Shown here: positions 24,661 to 36,545 of the stretch, piece by piece | Position numbering within the stretch: the first letter of the stretch is position 1 | Layout: every line of letters starts with the position of its first letter | Source: Bos javanicus | Lineage: Eukaryota; Chordata; Mammalia; Artiodactyla; Bovidae | Reading direction: 5' to 3' | NCBI RefSeq assembly: GCF_032452875.1 | Contig: NW_026893839.1 | Location: forward strand, 62,001-126,000 | DNA length: 64,000 bases | The notes under the pieces: generated by a model | Database searches by the model: none | The model's input: only the letters and a program-made list of their open reading frames with translations | Told to the model about the DNA's origin: nothing | Made by a program: the position numbers and the translations under genes

Positions 24661-25261
24661 TGCCGGGAGCCGGGGAGGCATTCCACTCTGGACAAAGGTC
24701 ATGAGGAAGGAGGCTCGGCATACGCAAATGCGGGATCGAGCCTCAGGAGTCCACCCGGATATTCTCGAGCATCTCCCCCCCAAAAAACCGGAGTCTGCCT
24801 ACTGTATTGCATTGTGCTCTCACCTCTGATTTCACTGGGGGCTGTCCCCCACCACCATCTCGCTCTCTCTGTCAAAGTGTTAACTTACAGCTCCAATTCA
24901 TAAAGTTCCTTGTCATTCTTCCCTTTAACTTCCAGCTGAGTCTCCATCTGGAGCGCGGAACCCACCACGCTTACTAATTATGCCTGGGCTGCTAAGACCC
25001 ACTCGAGAAGGTGTCTAGTGTGAGGCACCTTTCGCTATTTGAGAGGGCGCCTGCGGCCTACGTAAGTGGTGCAAACTTCTTGTCTTGAAGTTTGATTGGT
25101 CTTCCGCGTAAACCAAGCTACTCAGTCTCTTTTCTCCACCAAATTTTCCTACTGAGCTCTACTCATACTATTATTCTTGACATCTCTGATTAGCATATAA
25201 AGAGTCGCCTAGGCCATCTCTCCTTCGAATACCCTGGATCAGTTGGGACTGGTCCCCGGCA
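24661..25261 (+). mobile_element. ERV-type LTR, copy 13, PBS 25264-25281
   Basis: 601 bp, T class, beta position (CAAAGTGTTAAC, as in copies 18, 22 and 27). It has TATAAAGA and the private GCTCTACTCATAC and TTGGGACTGGTCC. Confidence 0.85.
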
Positions 25262-26072
25262 GGTGGCGACCGAACAGGGACCTCAGGAGGCAATACTCAA
25301 AGAGCTGAGCAGACACCAACCACGCAATCAGCAGGCAATAAGCATGGAGCTCAGCAGTGACGAATCATGCTGCTCAACTGGCAATAATCAAGCACGTGAC
25401 CAGGCAGGAATCACGCAGCTCAGCTGGCAATTGTCAAGCAGATGAGCCGACAGGAATCACGCAGCTCAGATGGCAATTGTCATGCAGATGAGCCGGCAGG
25501 AATCACGCAGCTCAGCAGGCCCTGATCACGTGACTCTGCAGGCACTGATCACGTGGCTGATCAAGTCCAGATCACGTGACTGAGCATGCACTGATCACGT
25601 GGCTATCATGCACTGATGACGTGACTGCGCATGCACTGATGACGTGGCTGATCGGGCACTGATCACATGGCTCATCATGCACTGATCACGTGTTTATCAG
25701 GCAATGATCAGTGACTGACAGGCGCTGATCATGGGACTGTGCACGCACTGATCACGTGGCTATCATGCACTGATCACGTGACTGCGCATGCACTGATGAC
25801 GTGGCTGTTCGTGCACTGATCACGTGTTTATCAGGCAGTGATCAGTGACTGACAGGCGCTGATCAGGGGACTGTGCACGCACTGATCAGGTGGCTGATCA
25901 GGAACTGACCACCTGACTGCGCATGCAGTGATCACGTGGCTGGTCGTTCACTGATCACGTGTTTATCATACGGTGATCACGTGACTGAGAGGCGCTGATC
26001 ACGTGACTGTGCCGTCAGTGATCACGTGGCTGAGCAGGCACTGATATCGTGACTGAGCATGCACTGATCATG
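25262..26072. repeat. 811-bp spacer, two complete 46-bp repeats
   Basis: Beta-position spacer. AGACACCAACCACGC and GGCTGTTCGTGCAC are local variants; the latter recurs near 32860 in the next block's beta spacer. Confidence 0.85.
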
Positions 26073-26673
26073 TGCCGGGAGCCGGGGAGGCATTCCACTC
26101 TGGACAAAGGTCATGAGGAAGGAGGCTCGGCATACGCAAATGCGGGATCGAGCCTCAGGAGTCCACCCGTATATTCTCGAGCATCTCCCCCCCAAAAAAC
26201 CAGAGTCTGCCTACTGTATTGCTTTGTGCTCTCACCTCTGATTTCACTGGGGGCTGTCCCCCACCACCATCTCGCTCTCTCTGTCAAAGAGTTAACTTAC
26301 AGCTCCAATTCATAAAGTTCCTTTTCATTCTTCCCTTTAACTTCCACCTGAGTCTCCATCTGGAGCGCGGAACCCACCACGCTTACTAATTATGCCTGGG
26401 CTGCTAAGACCCACTCGAGAAGGTGTCTAGGGTGAGGCACCTTTCGCTATTCGAGAGGGCGCCTGCGGCCTACGTAAGTGGTGCAAACTTCTTGTCTTGA
26501 AGTTTGATTGGTCTTCCGCGTAAACCAAGCTACTCAGTCTCTTTTCTCCACCGAATTTTCCTACTGAGCTCTCCTCACACTATTATTCTTGACATCTCTG
26601 ATTAGCATATAAATAGTCGCCTAGGCCATCTCTCCTTCGAATACCCTGGATCAGTTGGGGCTGGTCCCCGGCA
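26073..26673 (+). mobile_element. ERV-type LTR, copy 14, PBS 26676-26693
   Basis: 601 bp, G class, gamma position. The linked markers CCTTTTCATTC, TTCCACCTGAG and CTCCTCACACTATT reappear together in copies 19, 23 and 28. Confidence 0.86.
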
Positions 26674-27484
26674 GGTGGCGACCGAACAGGGACCTCAGGA
26701 GGCAATACTCAAAGAGCTGAGCAGACACGAACCACGCAATCAGCAGGCAATAAGCATGGAGCTCAGCAGTGACGAATCATGCTGCTCAACTGGCAATAAT
26801 CAAGCACGGGACCAGGCAGGAATCACGCAGCTCAGCTGGCAATTGTCAAGCAGATGAGCCGACAGGAATCACGCAGCTCAGATGGCAATTGTCATGCAGA
26901 TGAGCTGGCAGGAATCACGCAGCTCAGCAGGCCCTGATCACGTGACTCTGCAGGCACTGATCACGTGGCTGATCAAGTCCAGATCACGTGACTGAGCATG
27001 CACTGATCACGTGGCTATCATGCACTGATGACGTGACTGCGCATGCACTGATGACGTGGCTGATCGGGCACTGATCACATGGCTCATCATGCACTGATCC
27101 CGTGTTTATCAGGCAATGATCAGTGACTGACAGGCGCTGATCATGGGACTGTGCACGCACTGATCACGTGGCTATCATGCACTGATCACGTGACTGCGCA
27201 TGCACTGATGACGTGGCTGTTCGGGCACTGATCACGTGTTTATCAGGCAGTGATCAGTGACTGACAGGCGCTGATCAGGGGACTGTGCACGCACTGATCA
27301 GGTGGCTGATCAGGAACTGACCACCTGACTGCGCATGCAGTGATCACGTGGCTGGTCGTTCACTGATCACGTGTTTATCATACGGTGATCACGTGACTGA
27401 GAGGCGCTGATCACGTGACTGTGCCGTCAGTGATCACGTGGCTGAGCAGGCACTGATATCGTGACTGAGCATGCACTGATCATG
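26674..27484. repeat. 811-bp spacer, two complete 46-bp repeats
   Basis: Gamma-position spacer with CAAGCACGGGACC, GATGAGCTGGCAGG and GATCCCGTGTTTATC, a marker set kept by the gamma spacers after copies 23 and 28 and partly after 19. Confidence 0.85.
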
Positions 27485-28083
27485 TGCCGGGAGCCGGGGA
27501 GGCATTCCACTCTGGACAAAGGTCATGAGGAAGGAGGCTCGGCATACGCAAATGCGGGATCGAGCCTCAGGAGTCCACCTGGATATTCTCGAGCATCTCC
27601 CCCCAAAAACCGGAGTCTGCCTACTGTATTGCTTTGTGCTCTCACCTCTGATTTCACTGGGGGCTGTCCCCCACCACCATCTCGCTCTCTCTGTCAAAGA
27701 GTTAACTTACAGCTCCAATTCATAAAGTTCCTTGTCATTCTTCCCTTTAACTTCCAGCTGAGTCTCCATCTGGAGCGCGGAACCCACCACGCTTACTAAT
27801 TATGCCTGGGCTGCTAAGACCCACTCGAGAAGGTGTCTAGTGTGAGGCACCTTTCGCTATTTGAGAGGGCGCCTGCGGCCTACGTAAGTGGTGCAAACTT
27901 CTTGTCTTGAAGTTTGATTGGTCTTCCGCGTAAACCAAGCTACTCAGTCTCTTTTCTCTACCGAATTTTCCTACTGAGCTCTCCTCATACTATTATTCTT
28001 GACATCTCTGATTAGCATATAAATAGTCGCCTAGGCCATCTCTCCTTCGAATACCCTGGATCAGTTGGGGCTGGTCCCCGGCA
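27485..28083 (+). mobile_element. ERV-type LTR, copy 15, PBS 28086-28103
   Basis: 599 bp, T class, delta position (CCACCTGGATATT). The shorter length comes from the C/A tract (CCCCCCAAAAACC). Confidence 0.85.
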
Positions 28084-28935
28084 GGTGGCGACCGAACAGG
28101 GACCTCAGGAGGCAATACTCAAAGAGCTGAGCAGACACGAACCACGCAATCAGCAGGCAATAAGCATGGAGCTCAGCAGTGACGAATCATGCTGCTCAAC
28201 TGGCAATAATCAAGCACGTGACCAGGCAGGAATCACGCAGCTCAGCTGGCAATTGTCAAGCAGATGAGCCGACAGGAATCACGCAGCTCAGCTGGCAATT
28301 GTCGCAGATGAGCCGACAGGAATCACGCAGCTCAGGCAATTGTCATGCAGATGAGCCGGCAGGAATCACGCAGCTCAGCAGGCCCTGATCACGTGACTCT
28401 GCAGGCACTGATCACGTGGCTGATCAAGTCCAGATCACGTGACTGAGCATGCACTGATCACGTGGCTATCATGCACTGATGACGTGACTGCGCATGCACT
28501 GATGACGTGGCTGATCGGGCACTGATCACATGGCTCATCATGCACTGATCACGTGTTTATCAGGCAATGATCAGTGACTGACAGGCGCTGATCATGGGAC
28601 TGTGCACGCACTGATCACGTGGCTATCATGCACTGATCACGTGACTGCGCATGCACTGATGACGTGGCTGTTCGGGCACTGATCACGTGTTTATCAGGCA
28701 GTGATCAGTGACTGACAGGCGCTGATCAGGGGACTGTGCACGCACTGATCAGGTGGCTGATCAGGAACTGACCACCTGACTGCGCATGCAGTGATCACGT
28801 GGCTGGTCGTTCACTGATCACGTGTTTATCATACGGTGATCACGTGACTGAGAGGCGCTGATCACGTGACTGTGCCGTCAGTGATCACGTGGCTGAGCAG
28901 GCACTGATATCGTGACTGAGCATGCACTGATCATG
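28084..28935. repeat. 852-bp spacer, three 46-bp repeats with two small deletions
   Basis: It would be an 857-type spacer, but AATTGTCGCAGATG lacks two bases and CAGCTCAGGCAATTG lacks three. The deletions open a 69-codon frame that I regard as fortuitous. Confidence 0.85.
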
Positions 28936-29536
28936 TGCCGGGAGCCGGGGAGGCATTCCACTCTGGACAAAGGTCATGAGGAAGGAGGCTCGGCATACGC
29001 AAATGCGGGATCGAGCCTCAGGAGTCCACCTGGATATTCTCGAGCATCTCCCCCCAAAAAAACCGGAGTCTGCCTACTGTATTGCTTTGTGCTCTCACCT
29101 CTGATTTCACTGGGGGCTGTCCCCCACCACCATCTCGCTCTCTCTGTCAAAGAGTTAACTTACAGCTCCAATTCATAAAGTTCCTTGTCATTCTTCCCTT
29201 TAACTTCCAGCTGAGTCTCCATCTGGAGCGCGGAACCCACCACGCTTACTAATTATGCCTGGGCTGCTAAGACCCACTCGAGAAGGTGTCTAGGGTGAGG
29301 CACCTTTCGCTATTTGAGAGGGCGCCTGCGGCCTACGTAAGTGGTGCAAACTTCTTGTCTTGAAGTTTGATTGGTCTTCCGCGTAAACCAAGCTACTCAG
29401 TCTCTTTTCTCTACCGAATTTTCCTACTGAGCTCTCCTCATACTATTATTCTTGACATCTCTGATTAGCATATAAATAGTCGCCTAGGCCATCTCTCCTT
29501 CGAATACCCTGGATCAGTTGGGGCTGGTCCCCGGCA
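28936..29536 (+). mobile_element. ERV-type LTR, copy 16, class recombinant, PBS 29539-29556
   Basis: 601 bp. It combines the G-class marker GTCTAGGGTGAGG with the T-class marker CTATTTGAGAGG about 20 bp later. That suggests conversion or exchange between the two classes. It occupies a second delta position. Confidence 0.85.
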
Positions 29537-30347
29537 GGTGGCGACCGAACAGGGACCTCAGGAGGCAATACTCAAAGAGCTGAGCAGACACGAACCACGC
29601 AATCAGCAGGCAATAAGCATGGAGCTCAGCAGTGACGAATCATGCTGCTCAACTGGCAATAATCAAGCACGTGACCAGGCAGGAATCACGCAGCTCAGCT
29701 GGCAATTGTCAAGCAGATGAGCCGACAGGAATCACGCAGCTCAGCTGGCAATTGTCATGCAGATGAGCCGGCAGGAATCACGCAGCTCAGCAGGCCCTGA
29801 TCACTTGACTCTGCAGGCACTGATCACGTGGCTGATCAAGTCCAGATCACGTGACTGAGCATGCACTGATCACGTGGCTATCATGCACTGATGACGTGAC
29901 TGCGCATGCACTGATGACGTGGCTGATCGGGCACTGATCACATGGCTCATCATGCACTGATCACGTGTTTATCAGGCAATGATCAGTGACTGACAGGCGC
30001 TGATCATGGGACTGTGCACGCACTGATCACGTGGCTATCATGCACTGATCACGTGACTGCGCATGCACTGATGACGTGGCTGTTCGGGCACTGATCACGT
30101 GTTTATCAGGCAGTGATCAGTGACTGACAGGCGCTGATCAGGGGACTGTGCACGCACTGATCAGGTGGCTGATCAGGAACTGACCACCTGACCGTGCATG
30201 CAGTGATCACGTGGCTGGTCGTTCACTGATCACGTGTTTATCATACGGTGATCACGTGACTGAGAGGCGCTGATCACGTGACTGTGCCGTCAGTGATCAC
30301 GTGGCTGAGCAGGCACTGATATCGTGACTGAGCATGCACTGATCATG
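29537..30347. repeat. 811-bp spacer, two complete 46-bp repeats
   Basis: First spacer with CCACCTGACCGTGC in place of CCACCTGACTGTGC or CCACCTGACTGCGC. That C variant then runs through every unit to about 47.0 kb. It also has GATCACTTGACTCTG. Confidence 0.85.
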
Positions 30348-30521
30348 TGCCGGGAGCCGGGGAGGCATTCCACTCTGGACAAAGGTCATGAGGAAGGAGG
30401 CTCGGCATACGCAAATGCGGGATCGAGCCTCAGGAATCCACCCGGATATTCTCGAGCATCTCCCCCCAAAAAACCGGAGTCTGCCTACTGTATTGCTTTG
30501 TGCTCTCACCTCTGATTTCAC

Positions 30522-30537
30522 TGGGGGCTGTCCCCCA
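30522..30537 (+). promoter_or_regulatory. GC-rich hairpin in LTR
   Basis: TGGGGG and CCCCCA form a perfect 6-bp stem around CTGT. It is intact in most of the 38 copies. It is weakened by a lost G in copies 2 and 37, by a G-to-T change in copies such as 10, 23, 34 and 38, and by a C-to-G change in copies 7 and 31. Its role is unknown; it lies 48 bp upstream of CATAAA. Confidence 0.5.
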
Positions 30538-30584
30538 CCACCATCTCGCTCTCTCTGTCAAAGAGTTAACTTACAGCTCCAATT

Positions 30585-30590
30585 CATAAA
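30585..30590 (+). promoter_or_regulatory. CATAAA, possible decayed polyadenylation signal
   Basis: CATAAA followed by GTTCCTTGTC and a T-rich stretch is one base from AATAAA. It would place R in the middle of the LTR, which conflicts with the TATA box near the 3' end. The function is uncertain. Confidence 0.35.
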
Positions 30591-30687
30591 GTTCCTTGTC
30601 ATTCTTCCCTTTAACTTCCAGCTGAGTCTCCATCTGGAGCGCGGAACCCACCACGCTTACTAATTATGCCTGGGCTGCTAAGACCCA

Positions 30688-30729
30688 CTCGAGAAGGTGT
30701 CTAGGGTGAGGCACCTTTCGCTATTCGAG
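30688..30729 (+). promoter_or_regulatory. Nested stem-loop in LTR
   Basis: AAGGTG (30694-30699) pairs with CACCTT (30712-30717), and an outer CTCGA (30688-30692) pairs with TCGAG (30725-30729). The class-diagnostic sites TAGGGTG/TAGTGTG and TTCGAG/TTTGAG fall in the loop and the outer arm, so the T class loses part of the outer stem. Confidence 0.4.
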
Positions 30730-30757
30730 AGGGCGCCTGCGGCCTACGTAAGTGGTG

Positions 30758-30780
30758 CAAACTTCTTGTCTTGAAGTTTG
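30758..30780 (+). promoter_or_regulatory. 8-bp stem hairpin beside inverted CCAAT
   Basis: CAAACTTC and GAAGTTTG are perfect complements around a 7-nt loop, TTGTCTT. ATTGG, an inverted CCAAT box, follows immediately. The stem is unchanged in the copies I checked; copies 30 and 31 change only the loop (TTCTCTT). Confidence 0.5.
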
Positions 30781-30881
30781 ATTGGTCTTCCGCGTAAACC
30801 AAGCTACTCAGTCTCTTTTCTCCACCGAATTTTCCTACTGAGCTCTCCTCATACTATTATTCTTGACATCTCTGATTAGCA

Positions 30882-30889
30882 TATAAATA
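30882..30889 (+). promoter_or_regulatory. TATA box of LTR
   Basis: TATAAATA lies 65 bp before the LTR end. It is TATAAAGA in copies 1, 2 and 13. Placement about 100 bp downstream of an inverted CCAAT box is promoter-like. Transcription is not shown by the sequence. Confidence 0.5.
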
Positions 30890-30947
30890 GTCGCCTAGGC
30901 CATCTCTCCTTCGAATACCCTGGATCAGTTGGGGCTGGTCCCCGGCA

Positions 30948-31712
30948 GGTGGCGACCGAACAGGGACCTCAGGAGGAAATACTCAAAGAGCTGAGCAGAC
31001 ACGAACCACGCAATCAGCAGGCAATAAGCATGGAGCTCAGCAGTGACGAATCATGCTGCTCAACTGGCAATAATCAAGCACGTGACCAGGCAGGAATCAC
31101 GCAGCTCAGCTGGCAATTGTCAAGCAGATGAGCCGACAGGAATCACGCAGCTCAGCAGGCCCTGATCACGTGACTCTGCAGGCACTGATCACGTGGCTGA
31201 TCAAGTCCAGATCACGTGACTGAGCATGCACTGATCACGTGGCTATCATGCACTGATGACGTGACTGCGCATGCACTGATGACGTGGCTGATCGGGCACT
31301 GATCACATGGCTCATCATGCACTGATCACGTGTTTATCAGGCAATGATCAGTGACTGACAGGCGCTGATCATGGGACTGTGCACGCACTGATCACGTGGC
31401 TATCATGCACTGATCACGTTACTGCGCATGCACTGATGACGTGGCTGTTCGGGCACTGATCACGTGTTTATCAGGCAGTGATCAGTGACTGACAGGCGCT
31501 GATCAGGGGACTGTGCACGCACTGATCAGGTGGCTGATCAGGAACTGACCACCTGACCGCGCATGCAGTGATCACGTGGCTGGTCGTTCACTGATCACGT
31601 GTTTATCCTACGGTGATCACGTGACTGAGAGGCGCTGATCACGTGACTGTGCCGTCAGTGATCACGTGGCTGAGCAGGCACTGATATCGTGACTGAGCAT
31701 GCACTGATCATG
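30948..31712. repeat. 765-bp spacer, one complete 46-bp repeat
   Basis: Alpha-position spacer with GGAGGAAATACTC, CACGTTACTGCGC, CTGACCGCGC and TTTATCCTACGG. It is nearly the same as the spacers at 36546 and 43601. Confidence 0.86.
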
Positions 31713-32312
31713 TGCCGGGAGCCGGGGAGGCATTCCACTCTGGACAAAGGTCATGAGGAAGGAGGCTCGGCATACGCAAATGCGGGATCGAGCCTCAGGA
31801 GTCCACCCGGATATTCTCGAGCATCTCCCCCCAAAAAACCGGAGTCTGCCTACTGTATTGCTTTGTGCTCTCACCTCTGATTTCACTGGGGGCTGTCCCC
31901 CACCACCATCTCGCTCTCTCTGTCAAAGTGTTAACTTACAGCTCCAATTCATAAAGTTCCTTGTCATTCTTCCCTTTAACTTCCAGCTGAGTCTCCATCT
32001 GGAGCGCGGAACCCACCACGCTTACTAATTATGCCTGGGCTGCTAAGACCCACTCGAGAAGGTGTCTAGTGTGAGGCACCTTTCGCTATTTGAGAGGGCG
32101 CCTGCGGCCTACGTAAGTGGTGCAAACTTCTTGTCTTGAAGTTTGATTGGTCTTCCGCGTAAACCAAGCTACTCAGTCTCTTTTCTCTACCGAATTTTCC
32201 TACTGAGCTCTCCTCATACTATTATTCTTGACATCTCTGATTAGCATATAAATAGTCGCCTAGGCCATCTCTCCTTCGAATACCCTGGATCAGTTGGGGC
32301 TGGTCCCCGGCA
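31713..32312 (+). mobile_element. ERV-type LTR, copy 18, PBS 32315-32332
   Basis: 600 bp, T class, beta position (CAAAGTGTTAAC). It is almost identical to copy 22 at 37311, one block downstream. Confidence 0.86.
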
Positions 32313-33123
32313 GGTGGCGACCGAACAGGGACCTCAGGAGGCAATACTCAAAGAGCTGAGCAGACACGAACCACGCAATCAGCAGGCAATAAGCATGGAG
32401 CTCAGCAGTGACGAATCATGCTGCTCAACTGGCAATAATCAAGCACGTGACCAGGCAGGAATCACGCAGCTCAGCTGGCAATTGTCAAGCAGATGAGCCG
32501 ACAGGAATCACGCAGCTCAGCTGGCAATTGTCATGCAGATGAGCCGGCAGGAATCACGCAGCTCAGCAGGCCCTGATCACGTGACTCTGCAGGCACTGAT
32601 CACGTGGCTGATCAAGTCCAGATCACGTGACTGAGCATGCACTGATCACGTGGCTATCATGCACTGATGACGTGACTGCGCATGCACTGATGACGTGGCT
32701 GATCGGGCACTGATCACATGGCTCATCATGCACTGATCACGTGTTTATCAGGCAATGATCAGTGACTGACAGGCGCTGATCATGGGACTGTGCACGCACT
32801 GATCACGTGGCTATCATGCACTGATCACGTGACTGCGCATGCACTGATGACGTGGCTGTTCGTGCACTGATCACGTGTTTATCAGGCAGTGATCAGTGAC
32901 TGACAGGCGCTGATCAGGGGACTGTGCACGCACTGATCAGGTGGCTGATCAGGAACTGACCACCTGACCGTGCATGCAGTGATCACGTGGCTGGTCGTTC
33001 ACTGATCACGTGTTTATCATACGGTGATCACGTGACTGAGAGGCGCTGATCACGTGACTGTGCCGTCAGTGATCACGTGGCTGAGCAGGCACTGATATCG
33101 TGACTGAGCATGCACTGATCATG
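32313..33123. repeat. 811-bp spacer, two complete 46-bp repeats
   Basis: Beta-position spacer with CTGACCGTGC and the GGCTGTTCGTGCAC variant it shares with the spacer at 25262. Confidence 0.85.
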
Positions 33124-33723
33124 TGCCGGGAGCCGGGGAGGCATTCCACTCTGGACAAAGGTCATGAGGAAGGAGGCTCGGCATACGCAAATGCGGGATC
33201 GAGCCTCAGGAGTCCACCCGTATATTCTCGAGCATCTCCCCCCAAAAAACCGGAGTCTGCCTACTGTATTGCTTTGTGCTCTCACCTCTGATTTCACTGG
33301 GGGCTGTCCCCCACCACCATCTCGCTCTCTCTGTCAAAGAGTTAACTTACAGCTCCAATTCATAAAGTTCCTTTTCATTCTTCCCTTTAACTTCCACCTG
33401 AGTCTCCATCTGGAGCGCGGAACCCACCACGCTTACTAATTATGCCTGGGCTGCTAAGACCCACTCGAGAAGGTGTCTAGGGTGAGGCACCTTTCGCTAT
33501 TCGAGAGGGCGCCTGCGGCCTACGTAAGTGGTGCAAACTTCTTGTCTTGAAGTTTGATTGGTCTTCCGCGTAAACCAAGCTACTCAGTCTCTTTTCTCCA
33601 CCGAATTTTCCTACTGAGCTCTCCTCACACTATTATTCTTGACATCTCTGATTAGCATATAAATAGTCGCCTAGGCCATCTCTCCTTCGAATACCCTGGA
33701 TCAGTTGGGGCTGGTCCCCGGCA
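33124..33723 (+). mobile_element. ERV-type LTR, copy 19, PBS 33726-33743
   Basis: 600 bp, G class, gamma position with the full CCTTTTCATTC, CCACCTGAG, CTCACACTATT set and CCCGTATATTCTC. Confidence 0.86.
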
Positions 33724-34534
33724 GGTGGCGACCGAACAGGGACCTCAGGAGGCAATACTCAAAGAGCTGAGCAGACACGAACCACGCAATCAGCAGGCAA
33801 TAAGCATGGAGCTCAGCAGTGACGAATCATGCTGCTCAACTGGCAATAATCAAGCACGGGACCAGGCAGGAATCACGCAGCTCAGCTGGCAATTGTCAAG
33901 CAGATGAGCCGACAGGAATCACGCAGCTCAGATGGCAATTGTCATGCAGATGAGCCGGCAGGAATCACGCAGCTCAGCAGGCCCTGATCACGTGACTCTG
34001 CAGGCACTGATCACGTGGCTGATCAAGTCCAGATCACGTGACTGAGCATGCACTGATCACGTGGCTATCATGCACTGATGACGTGACTGCGCATGCACTG
34101 ATGACGTGGCTGATCGGGCACTGATCACATGGCTCATCATGCACTGATCCCGTGTTTATCAGGCAATGATCAGTGACTGACAGGCGCTGATCATGGGACT
34201 GTGCACGCACTGATCACGTGGCTATCATGCACTGATCACGTGACTGCGCATGCACTGATGACGTGGCTGTTCGGGCACTGATCACGTGTTTATCAGGCAG
34301 TGATCAGTGACTGACAGGCGCTGATCAGGGGACTGTGCACGCACTGATCAGGTGGCTGATCAGGAACTGACCACCTGACCGCGCATGCAGTGATCACGTG
34401 GCTGGTCGTTCACTGATCACGTGTTTATCATACGGTGATCACGTGACTGAGAGGCGCTGATCACGTGACTGTGCCGTCAGTGATCACGTGGCTGAGCAGG
34501 CACTGATATCGTGACTGAGCATGCACTGATCATG
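33724..34534. repeat. 811-bp spacer, two complete 46-bp repeats
   Basis: Gamma-position spacer (CACGGGACC, GATCCCGTGTTTATC, CTGACCGCGC), but with GATGAGCCGGCAGG where other gamma spacers have GAGCTGGC. Confidence 0.85.
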
Positions 34535-35134
34535 TGCCGGGAGCCGGGGAGGCATTCCACTCTGGACAAAGGTCATGAGGAAGGAGGCTCGGCATACGCA
34601 AATGCGGGATCGAGCCTCAGGAGTCCACCTGGATATTCTCGAGCATCTCCCCCAAAAAAACCGGAGTCTGCCTACTGTATTGCTTTGTGCTCTCACCTCT
34701 GATTTCACTGGGGGCTGTCCCCCACCACCATCTCGCTCTCTCTGTCAAAGAGTTAACTTACAGCTCCAATTCATAAAGTTCCTTGTCATTCTTCCCTTTA
34801 ACTTCCAGCTGAGTCTCCATCTGGAGCGCGGAACCCACCACGCTTACTAATTATGCCTGGGCTGCTAAGACCCACTCGAGAAGGTGTCTAGTGTGAGGCA
34901 CCTTTCGCTATTTGAGAGGGCGCCTGCGGCCTACGTAAGTGGTGCAAACTTCTTGTCTTGAAGTTTGATTGGTCTTCCGCGTAAACCAAGCTACTCAGTC
35001 TCTTTTCTCCACCAAATTTTCCTACTGAGCTCTCCTCCTACTATTATTCTTGACATCTCTGATTAGCATATAAATAGTCGCCTAGGCCATCTCTCCTTCG
35101 AATACCCTGGATCAGTTGGGGCTGGTCCCCGGCA
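34535..35134 (+). mobile_element. ERV-type LTR, copy 20, PBS 35137-35154
   Basis: 600 bp, T class, delta position (CCACCTGGATATT). The C/A tract is shifted to C5A7. CTCCTCCTACTATT is shared with copy 11. Confidence 0.86.
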
Positions 35135-35945
35135 GGTGGCGACCGAACAGGGACCTCAGGAGGCAATACTCAAAGAGCTGAGCAGACACGAACCACGCAA
35201 TCAGCAGGCAATAAGCATGGAGCTCAGCAGTGACGAATCATGCTGCTCAACTGGCAATAATCAAGCACGTGACCAGGCAGGAATCACGCAGCTCAGCTGG
35301 CAATTGTCAAGCAGATGAGCCGACAGGAATCACGCAGCTCAGCTGGCAATTGTCATGCAGATGAGCCGGCAGGAATCACGCAGCTCAGCAGGCCCTGATC
35401 ACTTGACTCTGCAGGCACTGATCACGTGGCTGATCAAGTCCAGATCACGTGACTGAGCATGCACTGATCACGTGGCTATCATGCACTGATGACGTGACTG
35501 CGCATGCACTGATGACGTGGCTGATCGGGCACTGATCACATGGCTCATCATGCACTGATCACGTGTTTATCAGGCAATGATCAGTGACTGACAGGCGCTG
35601 ATCATGGGACTGTGCACGCACTGATCACGTGGCTATCATGCACTGATCACGTGACTGCGCATGCACTGATGACGTGGCTGTTCGGGCACTGATCACGTGT
35701 TTATCAGGCAGTGATCAGTGACTGACAGGCGCTGATCAGGGGACTGTGCACGCACTGATCAGGTGGCTGATCAGGAACTGACCACCTGACCGTGCATGCA
35801 GTGATCACGTGGCTGGTCGTTCACTGATCACGTGTTTATCATACGGTGATCACGTGACTGAGAGGCGCTGATCACGTGACTGTGCCGTCAGTGATCACGT
35901 GGCTGAGCAGGCACTGATATCGTGACTGAGCATGCACTGATCATG
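35135..35945. repeat. 811-bp spacer, two complete 46-bp repeats
   Basis: Delta-position spacer with GATCACTTGACTCTG and CTGACCGTGC, the same pair as in the spacers at 29537 and 42190 that also close blocks. Confidence 0.85.
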
Positions 35946-36545
35946 TGCCGGGAGCCGGGGAGGCATTCCACTCTGGACAAAGGTCATGAGGAAGGAGGCT
36001 CGGCATACGCAAATGCGGGATCGAGCCTCAGGAGTCCACCCGTATATTCTCGAGCATCTCCCCCCAAAAAACCGGAGTCTGCCTACTGTATTGCTTTGTG
36101 CTCTCACCTCTGATTTCACTGGGGGCTGTCCCCCACCACCATCTCGCTCTCTCTGTCAAAGAGTTAACTTACAGCTCCAATTCATAAAGTTCCTTGTCAT
36201 TCTTCCCTTTAACTTCCAGCTGAGTCTCCATCTGGAGCGCGGAACCCACCACGCTTACTAATTATGCCTGGGCTGCTAAGACCCACTCGAGAAGGTGTCT
36301 AGGGTGAGGCACCTTTCGCTATTCGAGAGGGCGCCTGCGGCCTACGTAAGTGGTGCAAACTTCTTGTCTTGAAGTTTGATTGGTCTTCCGCGTAAACCAA
36401 GCTACTCAGTCTCTTTTCTCCACCGAATTTTCCTACTGAGCTCTCCTCATACTATTATTCTTGACATCTCTGATTAGCATATAAATAGTCGCCTAGGCCA
36501 TCTCTCCTTCGAATACCCTGGATCAGTTGGGGCTGGTCCCCGGCA
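35946..36545 (+). mobile_element. ERV-type LTR, copy 21, PBS 36548-36565
   Basis: 600 bp, G class, alpha position. CCCGTATATT distinguishes it from alpha copy 17, which has CCCGGATATT, and links it to copy 26. Confidence 0.86.

Larger units (their letters stand above)
23295..30347. repeat. Higher-order block 1, five LTR units, 7053 bp
   Basis: Contains LTR copies 12-16 with start-to-start steps of 1366, 1412, 1412, 1451 and 1412 bp. Positions are recognisable by diagnostic variants: GGAGGAAAT (alpha), CAAAGTGTTAAC (beta), CCTTTTCATTC with CCACCTGAG (gamma), and CCACCTGGATATT (delta, twice here). Confidence 0.8.
30348..30947 (+). mobile_element. ERV-type LTR, copy 17 (landmark copy), PBS 30950-30967
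   Basis: 600 bp, G class, alpha position. Its landmarks apply by offset to the other copies. They are a C6A6 tract at 30462-30473, a TGGGGG/CCCCCA hairpin at 30522-30537, and CATAAA at 30585-30590. Next come a nested stem-loop at 30688-30729, an 8-bp stem hairpin at 30758-30780, ATTGG at 30781-30785 and TATAAATA at 30882-30889. Only about 35 bp would remain between a TATA-directed start and the LTR end. Confidence 0.87.
30348..35945. repeat. Higher-order block 2, four LTR units, 5598 bp
   Basis: LTR copies 17-20 in alpha, beta, gamma, delta order, with steps of 1365, 1411, 1411 and 1411 bp. With block 1 it makes a 12,651-bp super-unit. Confidence 0.8.

Noticed and set aside
30438..30458. CENP-B box on the minus strand near CACCCGGATATTCTCGAG
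   Set aside because: It has CGGG and the internal A at the right spacing, but the TTCG half is displaced by one base and altered, so the 17-bp consensus is not met.
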